Origin: Magnaporthiopsis rhizophila
Taxonomy: Eukaryota; Ascomycota; Sordariomycetes; Magnaporthales; Magnaporthaceae
Assembly: GCA_003049465.1 (NCBI GenBank)
Contig: PYSS01000003.1
Location: 248,001-312,000 of the forward strand
DNA length: 64,000 bases
Reading direction: 5' to 3'
Notes under the pieces: generated by a model
The model's database searches: none
What the model saw: the letters and a program-made list of their open reading frames with translations, nothing else
What the model was told of the DNA's origin: nothing
Position numbers and translations under genes: made by a program
Part shown: one piece after another, positions 1-10,998 of the stretch
Layout of the letters: every line of letters starts with the position of its first letter
Numbering within the stretch: the first letter of the stretch is position 1

Positions 1-787
1 TACGACTTGCCCGAAGCGATCAATGTGAAAAAAAAAAAATCTGAGATTGGATTGTCCGATCTTAGTCCCTCCTGCCAGTCCTTTGTCTCCCGAAGGAGGG
101 CGAAGACACATGCTGGAGCTTCATATTACAACGCGGGTAGTCTTGTCTTGGGAAGTTGAGTAACGGAGAAAATGGAAAGATTGAAGAGAGCTCCCCAACT
201 AGGATACTTGCCGTGGACCGAGGGCCCGAGCAGAAGACGAAAACGGCGAGAAGCTCGGCGAGAGGCCGGCCGATGTGCTGCTTGGCATTGCGATTTTGTT
301 ATCAAAAAAGGGAATGCTTTTAGTGCATCGTGATAAGCTGACGATGGGAGGGGAACGGAATTTGGAATTGATCGATATTTGCTCAGTCAGCGACACTGAG
401 GGGTCGTCTCTTTGATCTTGGTACCGTGCTCAGTGGCGTCAATAGGCGGGCCAATCACTCTCGCAGTATTCTTCATCAGGAAGTGAAATGAGGAAAGGCT
501 CAAAGGATGCATACCGAGCTGCATGAGCTGGGTTCTGGTGCTTGCCGTAGCGTATCACTGGATAGGAAGGTAATGGCGAGAGAGGCTCCTCGGAGGGAAT
601 ATTCTGAGCAGAAGGAGCCGAGTATGTGCTTTTATCCAAGGATAGCCTTGCCTCTGCTCCCATCTTTATAAATAAGAGTATCCCTTGGGTCGACCGTAGG
701 GTGGATGGAGCAGATGGAAGGATGATGGAGCACCCAACCTTGAACAGCCATCGCATGCACGTCACCACGAGATACCCTTAGTAAACC
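1..787. other. Left-edge spacer, no supported gene
   Basis: No conserved protein could be recognised on either strand. A minus-strand frame of about 105 codons from an ATG near 754 down to 439 is open, but it shows no domain, signal peptide or family resemblance and may be chance. The last few hundred bases precede the plus-strand catalase-family gene and presumably hold its promoter; an AT-rich TATAAATA-like stretch lies near 666-673. Confidence 0.4.
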
Positions 788-1823
788 ATGCCTCTCCCAA
801 CTGACGAAAAGGTCCTCGAGACCAGCAATGGTCTCCTCTCAGCTTTTAAGGGGATATTTGGCCCTCATCCCGGATTCCGTCCAGGTAAGGTGGAAACTGG
901 CCATCAAGCTACGTGCTTAGGTAGTGAGTGAATGGCCACGAGCTGCATAGAGCGCGCGTTGACAGCCTACCCGCGAAAACACCAAAGGCCACGCCAAAGG
1001 CCGCCTCCTAAAGGGAACCTTCACCCCGACGGCCACCGCCGCCGCCCTCTCCAAGGCGCAGCACTTCACCTCGCCCTCGACACCTGTCCTGGCCCGCTTC
1101 TCCAGCGGTACGGGCCTCCCGCAGCTGCCCGACAATGACGCCAACGGCAACCCGCGCGGCCTGGCCGTGCGCTTCGAACTGGCCACGGAGCCGCGCCGCT
1201 TGCACACCGACATCGTCGCGCACAGCGTCCCGCTGTTCCCGGGCGTCGACGGCGACGACGCCCTGACCTTCTTCCAGGCCATCGCCGACGGGTCAGTGGC
1301 GGACTACGTGGCGACGCACCCGGTCGCGCGCCGTTTCGTCGAGTTCCCCAAGCCGTTCCCTGACAGTTTTGCCACCGACGTCTACTATGCCATCCACGCC
1401 TATGGGCTTGTGGCCGCCGACGGCAATCGGACTTTTGTCAGGTACCGCTGGGTACCCGACGCGGGGGTGAGGCACATCTCGGGCGAGGAGGCCAAGGCTA
1501 GGGGTGGGGAGTACCTGTTCGACGGCCTGCGGGGGCTGCTTGAGAAGGGCCCCATTTTCTTTAAGCTTGTCGCTCAGGTGGCGGCCGAGGGAGATGTTAC
1601 TGATGACAGCTCGCAGCTGTGGCCCGAAGATAGGGAGCTGGTCGAGCTGGGGACGCTGAGCCTGGATACTGAGCTGCCCCAGGACGAGGACGCAGCGCTG
1701 CAGAAGACGGTCATTTTCGACCCGGTGCCCCGCATCGAGGGTGTCGAGCCATCTGGTGACCCGCTGCTTGACGTGCGGGCTGCGCTGTACCTCATTAGTG
1801 GTCGCGAGCGACGGGCTGCTTAA
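788..1823 (+). CDS. srpA-like catalase-family haem protein
   Basis: Predicted 310-residue member of the small catalase-related (srpA-like) haem peroxidase family. Exons 788-884 and 988-1823 are joined across a 103-bp intron (GTAAGG donor, AAAG acceptor), restoring the block GFRPGHAKG. His34 in HAKG corresponds to the distal catalytic histidine of catalases. A catalase-type RFSSGTG...PRGLAVRF block follows (Arg69 onward). At the C-terminus an EPSGDPLL...R...LY pattern aligns with the catalase EPSPDKML...R...SY block, placing Tyr300 at the proximal haem-ligand position. The protein is much shorter than typical catalases (about 500 residues or more) but near the usual length for this subfamily. 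No signal peptide is evident, so a cytosolic location is inferred. The family is known to have peroxidase-type activity; the actual substrate cannot be told. The acceptor is unusually purine-rich, which is the least certain part of the model. Confidence 0.85.
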
Positions 1824-3698
1824 GGCGTTCTGTTCACCTGCCTAACGTGGGACGTGGCCGGCCCGTCATACCCACCAACGCTTCTAGCTATTTCGGTTTA
1901 CTGGCTATTATAGATCGGGCAACAAATGTGAAGTCCTGTTGTTATGACGTCTCCCTAAGCTTGGCTCGAAGAGCGTCGACACCCCAAGGGCCGCGATTAG
2001 TACCTGTAGCAAGCGCGGGCTCAAAGTTGACGTGGTGGGCACCATGTCCAACGGACAGGAAGGTCTCAGCTGCAGGATCCGACAGGTGAGATGCCGCTGT
2101 AGTCTGACGACATCGGATATGGGCGCACAACAAGAGACGCTGGAGTACCTACAACAAATGTGCAGCAGTGTGGACACGCAGCAGCTGCCCATTCGGTGGG
2201 TGTGACTGGGCGCCAACGGTGTCTGCTGTATAAGAGCGGGAGCCAAGGCCGGGCGGCCTCTAAACGGGGCAGTGGTGATGCGTTTCCGTCGGACAGCAGC
2301 CTGAGTGACCGATTCTGGCATCACGTCCCCAAAGATCCGCCACATTAGGCAGGACGGCGCCACTGGCACCTGATGGACACGGCGAGATGGATCGTCGATG
2401 CCAAGATTAGGGGTATCACAAGCATCCAAGACTTCCCCAGCTGCAGCGATGGAGAATGTTTCAGCAAGCTCGGCAGGCAACACAAATAGTGTAATGAACT
2501 CAAGCTGCATCCAGTGAGCTAACGGTGTTCTGTACAGTAGTTGAGCAGCCAGGAACCCCAGGTACCGCTGCACCGCAACCGTGGGTCTGGCTGATTCAAC
2601 ATCCGTTGAGGAGCAATGATATTGACGTAAGAGAGGCGGTGGACATGGAAGCCCACAGAAAAGGCATCAGCATGCAACGGGAACTGAAGGCTCAACCTGA
2701 CAGTCACTTGACCATGCAATCGGCAGTTGTTGGGAGCACACGATAGCACAGTCGAGAAATTGCACGGTTATGGCGTGCATTGCGTAGGGCGCATTATAGG
2801 GCGGTGTGTGGGTAACCGGACTGGGTGACTTGGGACGGGTGCACGGGATGAGACGGTTGGGAATAGCAGCGGGCAGCCAAAGATGGAAAGAAAAGTCCCG
2901 CGTCGGGATGGAAGATGTGAAGGGATCATCACAGCCAGCATCTACACGGGGCTGGCCGGATGAGCATGCCCGGCCTTGTGGTGATGGTTGGCGATGGATT
3001 GTGGTGAACAAGGCCTTGGCTGGAAGATTCCCAGGCTCGAGCCATGACATCATCGCACGATAGATTCTAGACCCCCGGTGCTTGCGTTTTGACGGCGGCC
3101 GTGGTTGCATTTGCAGGGGTCCACTTTATTTGGGGTTACCTTCCCAGACTTGCCAATGGCGGGGTGCCCTCAGCACTGATTGACAGCACAGTGACGCTAT
3201 TCCCGCCAGGCCTGAGGCTTTTTGCTTTTGCCGTTCTCCTGCGCGAGCCACCAGGCCAGAGGGACGGGGCTAAGATCACATCTAGCTAGTCCGAGGGCCT
3301 GGGAGGGGGGTGACGCTGCGCTGCAATGTTTTAAGCATGGTGTCCCGTCTGGTCAGGTCGGACGGAGCCATCCCGACGAAATCCGCCCAGGGATCCTAGA
3401 AGAGGAAGACAGCTTATATCCCCCTTCGCCTCCGCGATTATAACCTTTCCCTTTTCCTCAATTCCAAACACGGCCACCACGCAGCTCTGGAAAGATTTCG
3501 CGTACCTTGCTGATCCTCGCCAAGGATTATCAATACTTAGCTTATATACCTCTTTTATTTCCATCTACTGCTACCTCGTCCCACTTATCCCACAACTGTC
3601 CGTAGCCGATACGATACGCAGACACGGCGTCAGGTGTCGCAAGGACATCACCAAACAGCAACACAACCCACGCAGACACGCATAAAAAAGATCCGAAG
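1824..3698. other. Spacer, no recognisable gene
   Basis: About 1.9 kb between two plus-strand genes. The longest open frame is on the minus strand (roughly 2573-1908) but begins without an ATG and shows no family resemblance. Base composition is less GC-rich than the neighbouring coding regions. The right end should contain the promoter and 5' UTR of the next gene. Confidence 0.4.
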
Positions 3699-4886
3699 AT
3701 GGGAAGCACCCGCAGACGTTCCGTCTCGGGTGACCATCACCACCGCCATCACCGTTCCCACAGAGACGACGATGGCTACGACCGCGACAGTGCATATGCC
3801 TCTCGTGATGAAACCTCCGCCCGGCACAGGCATCGTTATGAGGACTATGATGCGGACCCATACACCTCGAGAAGAGCTGCGAGTCGTCCCACCAGGATGA
3901 GTTCGAACCGTCCACACTCCCCCGACAACTGGCACCGCCAAGACGACGGAACAAGGGGCCGGCGTCGTCACGGCTATGACTACGACGACGACCACTACGA
4001 CCCGAGGGACAAGTATTACCTCTCTGGTGACGAGAGTGCTGGCTGGAGGCCCAGATCGCAACCGCGGCCAAGCGCTCACAACACGAGGAACGGCGACGAC
4101 TACTTTGGCAGCCACCACCACCGATCCCCGTCTCGGCGAGAGCCATCGAGACGCTCGTCTCCACGGAGATCTAGCCACAGCCGCCACCGCCGCCACCACC
4201 ACGGTGATGAGGACGACGACGATCATCACCATCATCACGAGTCCCGCGGCAGGCGCGGCGCACCACCCATGCCTCGCCGCCAGTCGAGCTCCGCGCCGCC
4301 TCCATCCAGCCGCAAATATCCCCCCTCCTCGTCGCACAACCGACGCAGTCGACATGAGGGCGGCTTCTCGTCCTCCTCGACGTCGAAATACCCGCCCAGC
4401 TCGGCCGACAACCGGAAAAAGACGCGAAGCATGAGCTTTGGCGGCAGCAGCAGCAAGAGCAAGAGCAAGAGCAAGGACAGGAATAGAGACGGCGGCCGCA
4501 GCGGCAGCAAAGGCGGCGATGATGGCGGCGCCTTTGGAGACATTCCCTGGTCGGCGGCGGCGCGCTGCGCCCTCGAGGCCGGGACCTTGGCGGCGCTGAA
4601 GGCCCACGACCACCCGGGCCAGTGGATCGGCACCAAGGGCGCCCAGGTGGCCACGGCCGCGGTCGGGGCCGCCCTCGTCGACGGCTTCATCGCCAACAGG
4701 AACCCCGGCATCAGGGGCGGCAAGAGGCACGCGGTGCTGCGCCAGGTCACAAACGCGGCCTTGAGCAACCTGGTCATGAACCCCGTGGCCAAGACTGCCG
4801 AGGAGAAGAAGCCGCAGATTCACAATGCTGGCAGGAACTTTGCCCGGCATATGGGATCTCCTATTCACCGTCACAAGCGTTGGTGA
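3699..4886 (+). CDS. His/Arg/Ser-rich protein with conserved fungal C-terminal domain
   Basis: Single-exon frame of 395 residues. Residues 1 to about 280 are low complexity and probably disordered: His, Arg, Ser and Asp clusters (HHHRHH and HHHHH runs, SRR/SRSS patterns, then KSKSKSKS), like RS-type or charge-patterned proteins. Residues about 281-360 form an ordered-looking Ala/Gly-rich domain starting DIPWSAAARCALEAG and containing WIGTKGAQVATAAVGAALVD and NRNPGIRGGKRH. This pattern resembles the C-terminal module of fungal proteins often annotated with DUF3824-type or glycine-zipper-like domains. The role of that module is unknown to me. The start is the first ATG of the frame. Nuclear location would fit the basic composition but is only a guess. 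No intron is needed. Confidence 0.75.
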   Translation: MGSTRRRSVSGDHHHRHHRSHRDDDGYDRDSAYASRDETSARHRHRYEDYDADPYTSRRAASRPTRMSSNRPHSPDNWHRQDDGTRGRRRHGYDYDDDHYDPRDKYYLSGDESAGWRPRSQPRPSAHNTRNGDDYFGSHHHRSPSRREPSRRSSPRRSSHSRHRRHHHGDEDDDDHHHHHESRGRRGAPPMPRRQSSSAPPPSSRKYPPSSSHNRRSRHEGGFSSSSTSKYPPSSADNRKKTRSMSFGGSSSKSKSKSKDRNRDGGRSGSKGGDDGGAFGDIPWSAAARCALEAGTLAALKAHDHPGQWIGTKGAQVATAAVGAALVDGFIANRNPGIRGGKRHAVLRQVTNAALSNLVMNPVAKTAEEKKPQIHNAGRNFARHMGSPIHRHKRW

Positions 4887-5571
4887 TCTTCTTGTTTCTT
4901 TCTTGATCTTTTTTTTTCCCACCCGATTCTGTCACTTTTTTTTGGATATTGTTACTTGTTTTTTCCCCTTAATTCTGTTTTGTTAAGGTTCCTTTCACGA
5001 AAAGAATGGCGTTTACGGTTGATGACACGAACATATGAGGAGTTTCGAGTTCACACGCTCGCTTTTACGGCATTTACTGGCCTGCGGGGGAATGAGAATG
5101 GAAGCATTCGGGAATTTTACTTGTTTTGTTATATCGTCTCGAGTTCTTTGCCGTTCGTATTTCGTGTCTGCGGGAAGGCGGATGGTTCAACCTGAAGGGT
5201 ACATTTCGATGGACAGATCCGTTGAGGGGACCTTTTTGTCACAGCTAGAATGATACCGTCTCTCCTGTAGATGAACCGTGCAACAAAACTTGGTACTTCG
5301 TCCAAACCATGAACAGTCCTGACACCTCTGCCGGCTCCCAAAAACTGCCCGAGCAAATCCAAGTGGTCAGGCTTAGCGGCTAAAGCGAAGTCGCTACCCG
5401 CCCGTGCCTGAGCGTTTGACCGTTTGTCCGTGCGAATCGCACCTCGCCCATCGGCGTTTTTGTGGTCGGCCGTTTCGAGGCGTGGCTGGCCGGTTGTTTC
5501 GTACAATGCACTCTCCGGATGTCTTCGTATTCCCGCTCCGCAGGCTGCATTCGAGGGGTTCTCCCACCTGA
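4887..5571. other. Spacer with T-rich 3' flank
   Basis: Immediately after the preceding stop codon the plus strand is strongly T-rich (about 4887-4985), as expected for a 3' UTR and polyadenylation region. Nothing recognisable follows up to the Ser/Thr-rich relic. Confidence 0.4.
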
Positions 5572-6395
5572 AATCCGCCATCTGTCACGGTGAAAGGGAC
5601 GTCGATTGCTGGCACTAGCGATTTGGGCGCCTCCAGCATCGAGACCGGCACTTGTACCGACTCTGGTGCTTCTTCGCCTTAGAGCGGCACCGCTACAAAG
5701 ACTGCTGACGCCGCCAACAGCTCGAACAGGAGAACCGCTGCCGTCTCGAGCGATGCATCCTCGACAGAGGCCTCCACCGCTTATACCACGTCCGCAGATA
5801 GCATGGGGTATCACCGGAACTAGCGGCGCCAACAGCGGTGCGTCCACAGATGCCACTACCATGAGCACTGACACATCTACACATCCAGATGTATCCCCCA
5901 GCATCACTGGCGGGCCTGATATGGGCGATGGCGTCAGCCAGTCCAACGTGGTCACGTTGGGCACGGAGACCACCGCAACCGCCGGCGTCACAGATGCCGT
6001 ACAGACTGCCGCCTCCAGCGACTCGACCTGCACCGATGTGTCCTCCACGGCTGCTTTCGGCACTGATACGACCTCGCCTAGCCGTGCTGCCAGCATTGAT
6101 CTAGCTCCACCGCGACTGGCACCATTGCTTCTTTAGAGACCTCTGGCGCGATGTCTTTAACGGCCGAAGTCGAGGCGTCGGTTGTGACTGATGTCGACCA
6201 GCGCAACTTCGTCTGCCGCGTCGATTGATGTGACGTTTACAGAAGCTTCCTTTGCCTCCACTTATGCGGCCTCTTTGACTGCCAATGCAACCTCGGTGAC
6301 TGCCTCGCCTGATATTGCCTCCTCCACTGCACCGACTGACACACCCTCGATAGAAACAGCCTTGTCAAACCCCCCAGCTCGCATTGCACCTCAAA
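5572..6395 (+). pseudogene. Decayed Ser/Thr/Ala-rich (mucin-like) protein gene
   Basis: One Ser/Thr/Ala-rich amino-acid pattern can be followed for about 820 bp, but only by changing frame. It runs in one frame from 5572 through an in-frame TAG at 5680-5682 to a second TAG at 5821. It continues in the next frame from about 5819 to 6105, back in the first frame from about 6103 to a TGA at 6226, then in the second frame from about 6197 to 6395. Example segments are TDATTMSTDTSTHPDV, TETTATAGVTDAV and SVTASPDIASSTAPTDT. This looks like the stalk of a cell-wall or GPI-type protein that has suffered several indels and one nonsense change. No N-terminal signal or ordered domain could be attached. 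Alternatives are assembly errors or an unrecognised set of tiny introns. Confidence 0.45.
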
Positions 6396-6452
6396 TAAAA
6401 ATAAGAAGAAAAAAAAGGCAAAAAGCTCACTCGACTGCCCTTCGAGGGGGAG

Positions 6453-6818
6453 TCAAGGTACGAAAACCCCACTTTTTTTTGGAGGTTTTACTTCGGTAGC
6501 TCTAAAGTCGCTGTCAACGGACGGATTCGAATCAGCGAGCTTGGGATTTTCTTGGCCCTCACCCGTGGAAGAAGGTTGTGGCATTTTTAACACCACGGTT
6601 GTACCCGTTCGACCACCCGGTTTGCTGCTGTGAGCTGTTGACAATCTAGCCACGGTCGGGGCATATAAAGGCAAGCAGTGCGCATTGAAGCCAGCTCCCA
6701 CGGCCAGTGATGCCGGCCCTGTTCCGCTGACGGTAGCAGCACCCATCACCGTGCTGGACCCAACGGCGAGCAGTACGACAAGATGGGCAATTGCAAGGAT
6801 GTCATGGGCATCTATCAT
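6453..6818 (-). CDS. Possible small secreted protein
   Basis: A 121-codon frame starts at an ATG with A at -3. Its N-terminus has a hydrophobic stretch (ILAIAHLVVLLAVG, residues about 7-20) followed by small residues (SSTVMGAATVSG) that could form a signal peptide with cleavage near residue 27. The remainder is Ser/Pro/Gly/Thr-rich and polar, with a single Cys near residue 48, so no disulphide-rich effector fold is suggested. I do not recognise a family. It lies next to the Ser/Thr-rich relic on the opposite strand. Chance ORF is the main alternative. Confidence 0.22.
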   Translation of the reverse strand: MIDAHDILAIAHLVVLLAVGSSTVMGAATVSGTGPASLAVGAGFNAHCLPLYAPTVARLSTAHSSKPGGRTGTTVVLKMPQPSSTGEGQENPKLADSNPSVDSDFRATEVKPPKKSGVFVP

Positions 6819-9528
6819 TGTGGTAACGGCTGCGGCGGGGATCTCTTCAGCCTTACTTTGAGGCGGCGTAACATGCGAATGTGTTCATCCGCTGATACTG
6901 TGGGATAGTTGTCGCAAGTTGACTGATGACACGAACCAAGTTGAATCCCTACAAGTGGCTGGGCTGGGGCGGGCTGGTTCTGGGTAGGCTTCTTTCGGGA
7001 TTTTAAAGAGAATTGAAGACGTGGCAAAAGTATGGTTTGAGGCGAGTTTTGGCCCCGTCTCTGGTGTTTCTCTTCATTCCATGTTCCCTTCCTGCGGACG
7101 GTCAGGCAAAAAAAAATTTCCGTTCTTTCCAGCTGTAGATTCTGATATCCATCCCGCGCACCTGCAATATCTCAGCAACCTTACAGCCGCTCGCCGAAAT
7201 CCGCATCTGGCCGTATTTGGCGTCCCTTGCCCCGACCAGATCCTATACCGACTGTCGGAATCAGGTCAATGAAGACGCGGATGGGGCCCTGCGCGCCGAG
7301 AACCTTTACCGGTAGGATCCCGCACGCGTGAGTTGCATCGGTGCATCTGTTATCCACCGCTCGAGACCGGGGCGACCGGTGGATGGAGCTCCCGACCCAA
7401 GGCTATGGTCCTTCTGCGATGAAACGAGAGAAGACGGAATAACCGTGCGTCTAACTCAGTTACCCTCCACATTTTCCTCAACACTTCCCGCCACGGGGCC
7501 CGCCAACGAACAAAGTCATGCTAGCGCTAGACAAAGACCACGGTGGGCTTTGGAGACCAAGATCACGAAGCTGGCCATGATCCGCAGCAAAGGAAGCTAT
7601 ACTAACCATGGCAATTTGCCGAAGCCGGACCAGGACCTCTTTGCGTCAATATTCAATAAGACCTCGAGTCTCCCAACCACCCCCGCGAGGCGCAAGGGGT
7701 GGATGGGAGGCTCTCCTCCGCGATCTCCAAATGGACTTCCATAACCAGGCAAGTTCCCACTCGGACTTTGGCGGGCTCGAAAGGCTAGATGAAGTGGAGG
7801 ACGCGTAAAATGTGGTGCACATCATCGAACGGTGTGGTGAGATGATGGAGCACCGCTTTCCCGGAAAGGGATCGAGACTCGGCATTCGCCGTAGGCGAGT
7901 TTCCAGTGGCTGATCCCTCGATCTAGTCTGACTTTACTTAACCTTCTACAGTACCGTCTTCTCGTGGCCATGCAACGTGGCAAAGGTGGACTCTCTCTCT
8001 CTCTCTCCTTGTCGAGCTTAGAATGCAAGTCATCGACATGGGAGAGAAATGCAGAGCACTCACTAGCCCGGCCAGGAAGTAAACATGCGTTGTCCCGGAG
8101 CACCTTGGCCATGCGCGTCCTCGATTCCGGGCTAGGTAGGCCCTTTGATCGAAGCAGTGAAGATCGTCACTTGACGGCCAGATTCCCAAGCGATATTGAC
8201 ATCATGCAGACCGGGAAAAATCTATCGGATACCGCATTGAACTCGAGGTTGTGGCAATTGGTCTAACCGCTTTGGGAGTAGCCCAGTTCTTTGCCATTGA
8301 TTCAACCAGCAACAAGCTCGTGGAGTACTGGGGGTTTCTTCCATTTTTAGCTGCAGTTCGCGTTCCTGTCCTGCCACTGTCAGACCAATTGACTTAAACT
8401 TCGAGTTGATACGGTACGGTGCCGTGCCTAGTCAGGGCAGAGAGTTGCAGGGTTGAGCTGCCGCATAGACGGCGCGAGGGGGAAAATATGTTTTTTTTTT
8501 TTTCTTTTTTTTTTCCCTGGTGTTGCAGCTTAGAAGCAATCCAGTCAGCATAATGCAAGCCAGCGTGGACGTTGGGTGGTGTCGACGACATGGGATGAAA
8601 AGCAGATCGCTGCCCGTTGCAGCAGCTGCCACTGCGGGTCCAAGCGCCCAGAAACCAGGCACGCCAGGCACGCCAGGCACGCCCCCACAACATCATCAGC
8701 CGGGAGAGGCTTGCAAGGTCCCCGCACGCCCTGAGCAGGGGGCCAACCCACCCGTCTGCCACAGGTCTTGGCACGCTGTCTTCCCTCTTGTGGGATTTGA
8801 AGGCGAAGATCTTTGTCGATCAGTCTGCGACTCATTTCGTGATACCCACCCACGCCACCTCTCCTCTACTGTACATCCCCACCCACGCGAAGGCTATCAC
8901 ACCACGCCGCCGCCTTCATGTCCTTGTTTTGCCCGAAGCGACGCTGACGGCTGCTGCTTGCTGAAGAAGAGGAGGGCTGTGCCGCCATCACTCTTTCCTG
9001 CCTAGCCTGGCAAGTGCCCGTGCTGCCGAGCAAGCCGGCGGCGGGAATCGTCCGCACCGGAGTAATCGCCGCCCTAGGCCGTTGCGATAACGGTAGTCCA
9101 CGGCACTGATGGAAAAAATGATGCCATCCCATGTCATGATCCCACCCATCGGCTCTCCTCGGAGACCCATGAGAATCTACCTGTGTGCGCACCCGGCCGT
9201 CTGGGAGGTGGAGAGAGGGGGTGTTTTCGGTGATGCTACCGTGAGAAAACTCCGCTTTCTCTCGATGACCCCCTCCCCCCTGGCTGGCCAAAAAGACCTA
9301 GCCCTTGGCTGGCCCTTGTACCCTACCTGCTTTTTGTTTTTCCTGCTCTGTGATTCCTTAATAACCCCGTGAGGCCCGTCCGCACTAATGGCCGATCCCT
9401 TTCTTTGTACGGTATCGTCGTTTGTCACTTTTCGCACACACGGGATTCTCGACTCGTGCAGTCCTGTCCGCCCGCCTCCTCTGGAGAAGAAGACATCGAC
9501 ACTCGGAGCGGGCGTGCCGGGAGCAATC
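6819..9528. other. Gene-poor spacer
   Basis: About 2.7 kb with no recognisable protein on either strand. It contains a CT-rich microsatellite near 7987-8005, a T/A-rich run near 8489-8516, and a short in-register repeat of CACGCCAGG units near 8660-8680. The right end is the upstream region of the rhodopsin-domain gene. Scattered open frames are short and without family resemblance. Confidence 0.4.
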
Positions 9529-10998
9529 ATGGTATCTATGACTGCTCCCCTCTGGACGCTGGACGACTGGGGTCCAGCGGCCACCACAGCTGCTTGGTCC
9601 ATGTTTGGGATACTTTTGGGTAAATATCCCTTCACCTTTTTTTCTATTCCTTTTTTCTCCCTCTTTGCTTCTTACCGTGTGCTTGATGAAAGGGCCGCAT
9701 ACGGCCCGGCCCGGCTGTGTTTAGAAACGAAGCTAACGTTGTAGCTTGAACACGGCATAGTGGTCGTCAGTCTGCGCATGTACACGCGAGCATTCGTCCT
9801 CAAACAGATACATGGCGGCGGCCTGTACATGGACGACTACATCACAGCCGTCTGCTTCTTCATATTCGCTATCACTTGCGTCCTGGTCACCGTCGCCCAC
9901 TCGTACGGTTCGGGCCGCCACATGAAAGATATTCACCCGCAAGAAAACGTCAAGCAGGCACTCAAATGGAACGTCATCAGCAGCGCCGTCCTGATCTGGA
10001 CCTTCTCGCTGCCCAAGTTCGCCGTTATCGCTACGCTCCAGCGAATCCTCGACTTCGGCATCAGGACCACGGTTGTTTTTTGGGGCCTCGCCATCACCTC
10101 CCAGGGCTGCATCCTGGGCGTCTCGGTCTTTTGGTTCACTCAGTGCCGCCCCATAGCAAAGCAATGGGATTCGTCGGTGGACGGCGTGTGTTCTGGCACC
10201 AAGGTGTTTTCGGACCTGGGCTATTTCGTATCAGCCTACTCGGCCTTCCTCGATATATTCTTCGGTCTTTACCCGATCCCCTTCATCATGCGCCTCAACA
10301 TGCCGCTCAAGAGCCGCATCACAGTCTCGACCTCGCTTGGACTCGGCGTGGTGGCATGTTTGGTGTCCCTCTACAAGCTGATAATATTTGGGGAAATATT
10401 CCAGATCGTGGCCAAGGACCCAACATGTAAGTAGTATTCGACTTCCTTTTTTGTCTGTGTCCACTGATGACTGACTCTGATAGATCCGATACCCTTCCTT
10501 AACATGCTTGGGCTCGCCGAGGGGAGCATACTAATCGTATGCGCCTCCGTCCCGACTCTGGGGCCACTTTACCGCAAGGCCAGGGGCAAGTTCACCGACA
10601 GGTACGGGTCCGGCAGCGGCGAGTCGCAAGTCGGGAGGAAGAAGACGGTGACGTCGGATGTCAGCAGCGTGGCCGGGGGCGGGGCTGCCGAATTCCACTC
10701 GAACAAGAACTGGAGCGCCTTTGATGGTGGGCACAATCCGGACGACCCGGAGCGTGGGAGGCGAGATGTCGCCAGTCCAGACTCGGCAGTCGGCGGCCGG
10801 ATCGGGGCGCACACGCGGAATATCAGCACCATGACCGTCGAGACCAACGACGACATCCCGCTCGTCCGCAATGCGGTTGGTGGCAAGAATAGGCGCAGCA
10901 GCTCAGTATTGTTCACCCTGGACGAGGCGGGTGCCAAGGAGCACCATCAGGTCAGCCTGGCAAATCCGGGTGACCAGCGGGTGGGGGTCGCGTTATAG
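9529..10998 (+). CDS. Fungal rhodopsin-domain seven-helix membrane protein
   Basis: Predicted 423-residue integral membrane protein of the fungal rhodopsin-domain superfamily (the Pth11-related group without a CFEM domain). Exons are 9529-9619, 9761-10426 and 10484-10998. The first junction is phase 1 and gives VVVSLRMYTRA; the second restores the codon in YPIPFLN. Family signatures are the first helix ending in R-YTR, then GLYMDDYI, the FTQCRPIAKQWD loop, and DIFFGLYPIPFIMRLNMP leading to a helix before the C-terminus. About seven hydrophobic segments are followed by a roughly 150-residue polar cytoplasmic tail rich in Ser, Gly, Asp and Arg, which looks disordered and phosphorylatable. The start ATG has A at -3 and G at +4. 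Some relatives act in surface or nutrient sensing during plant infection, but the ligand and role here cannot be inferred. Confidence 0.88.

Noticed and set aside
439..754. Minus-strand frame of about 105 codons next to the left edge
   Set aside because: No family resemblance or signal; length is within chance expectation, so it was not annotated as a gene.
6523..6615. Pol III-like A box (TGGTCGAACGG) and B box (GATTCGAATCC) on the minus strand, suggesting a tRNA or SINE
   Set aside because: Acceptor arms do not pair, the T-stem is poor and the region falls inside an open reading frame with signal-peptide character. The matches are probably coincidental.
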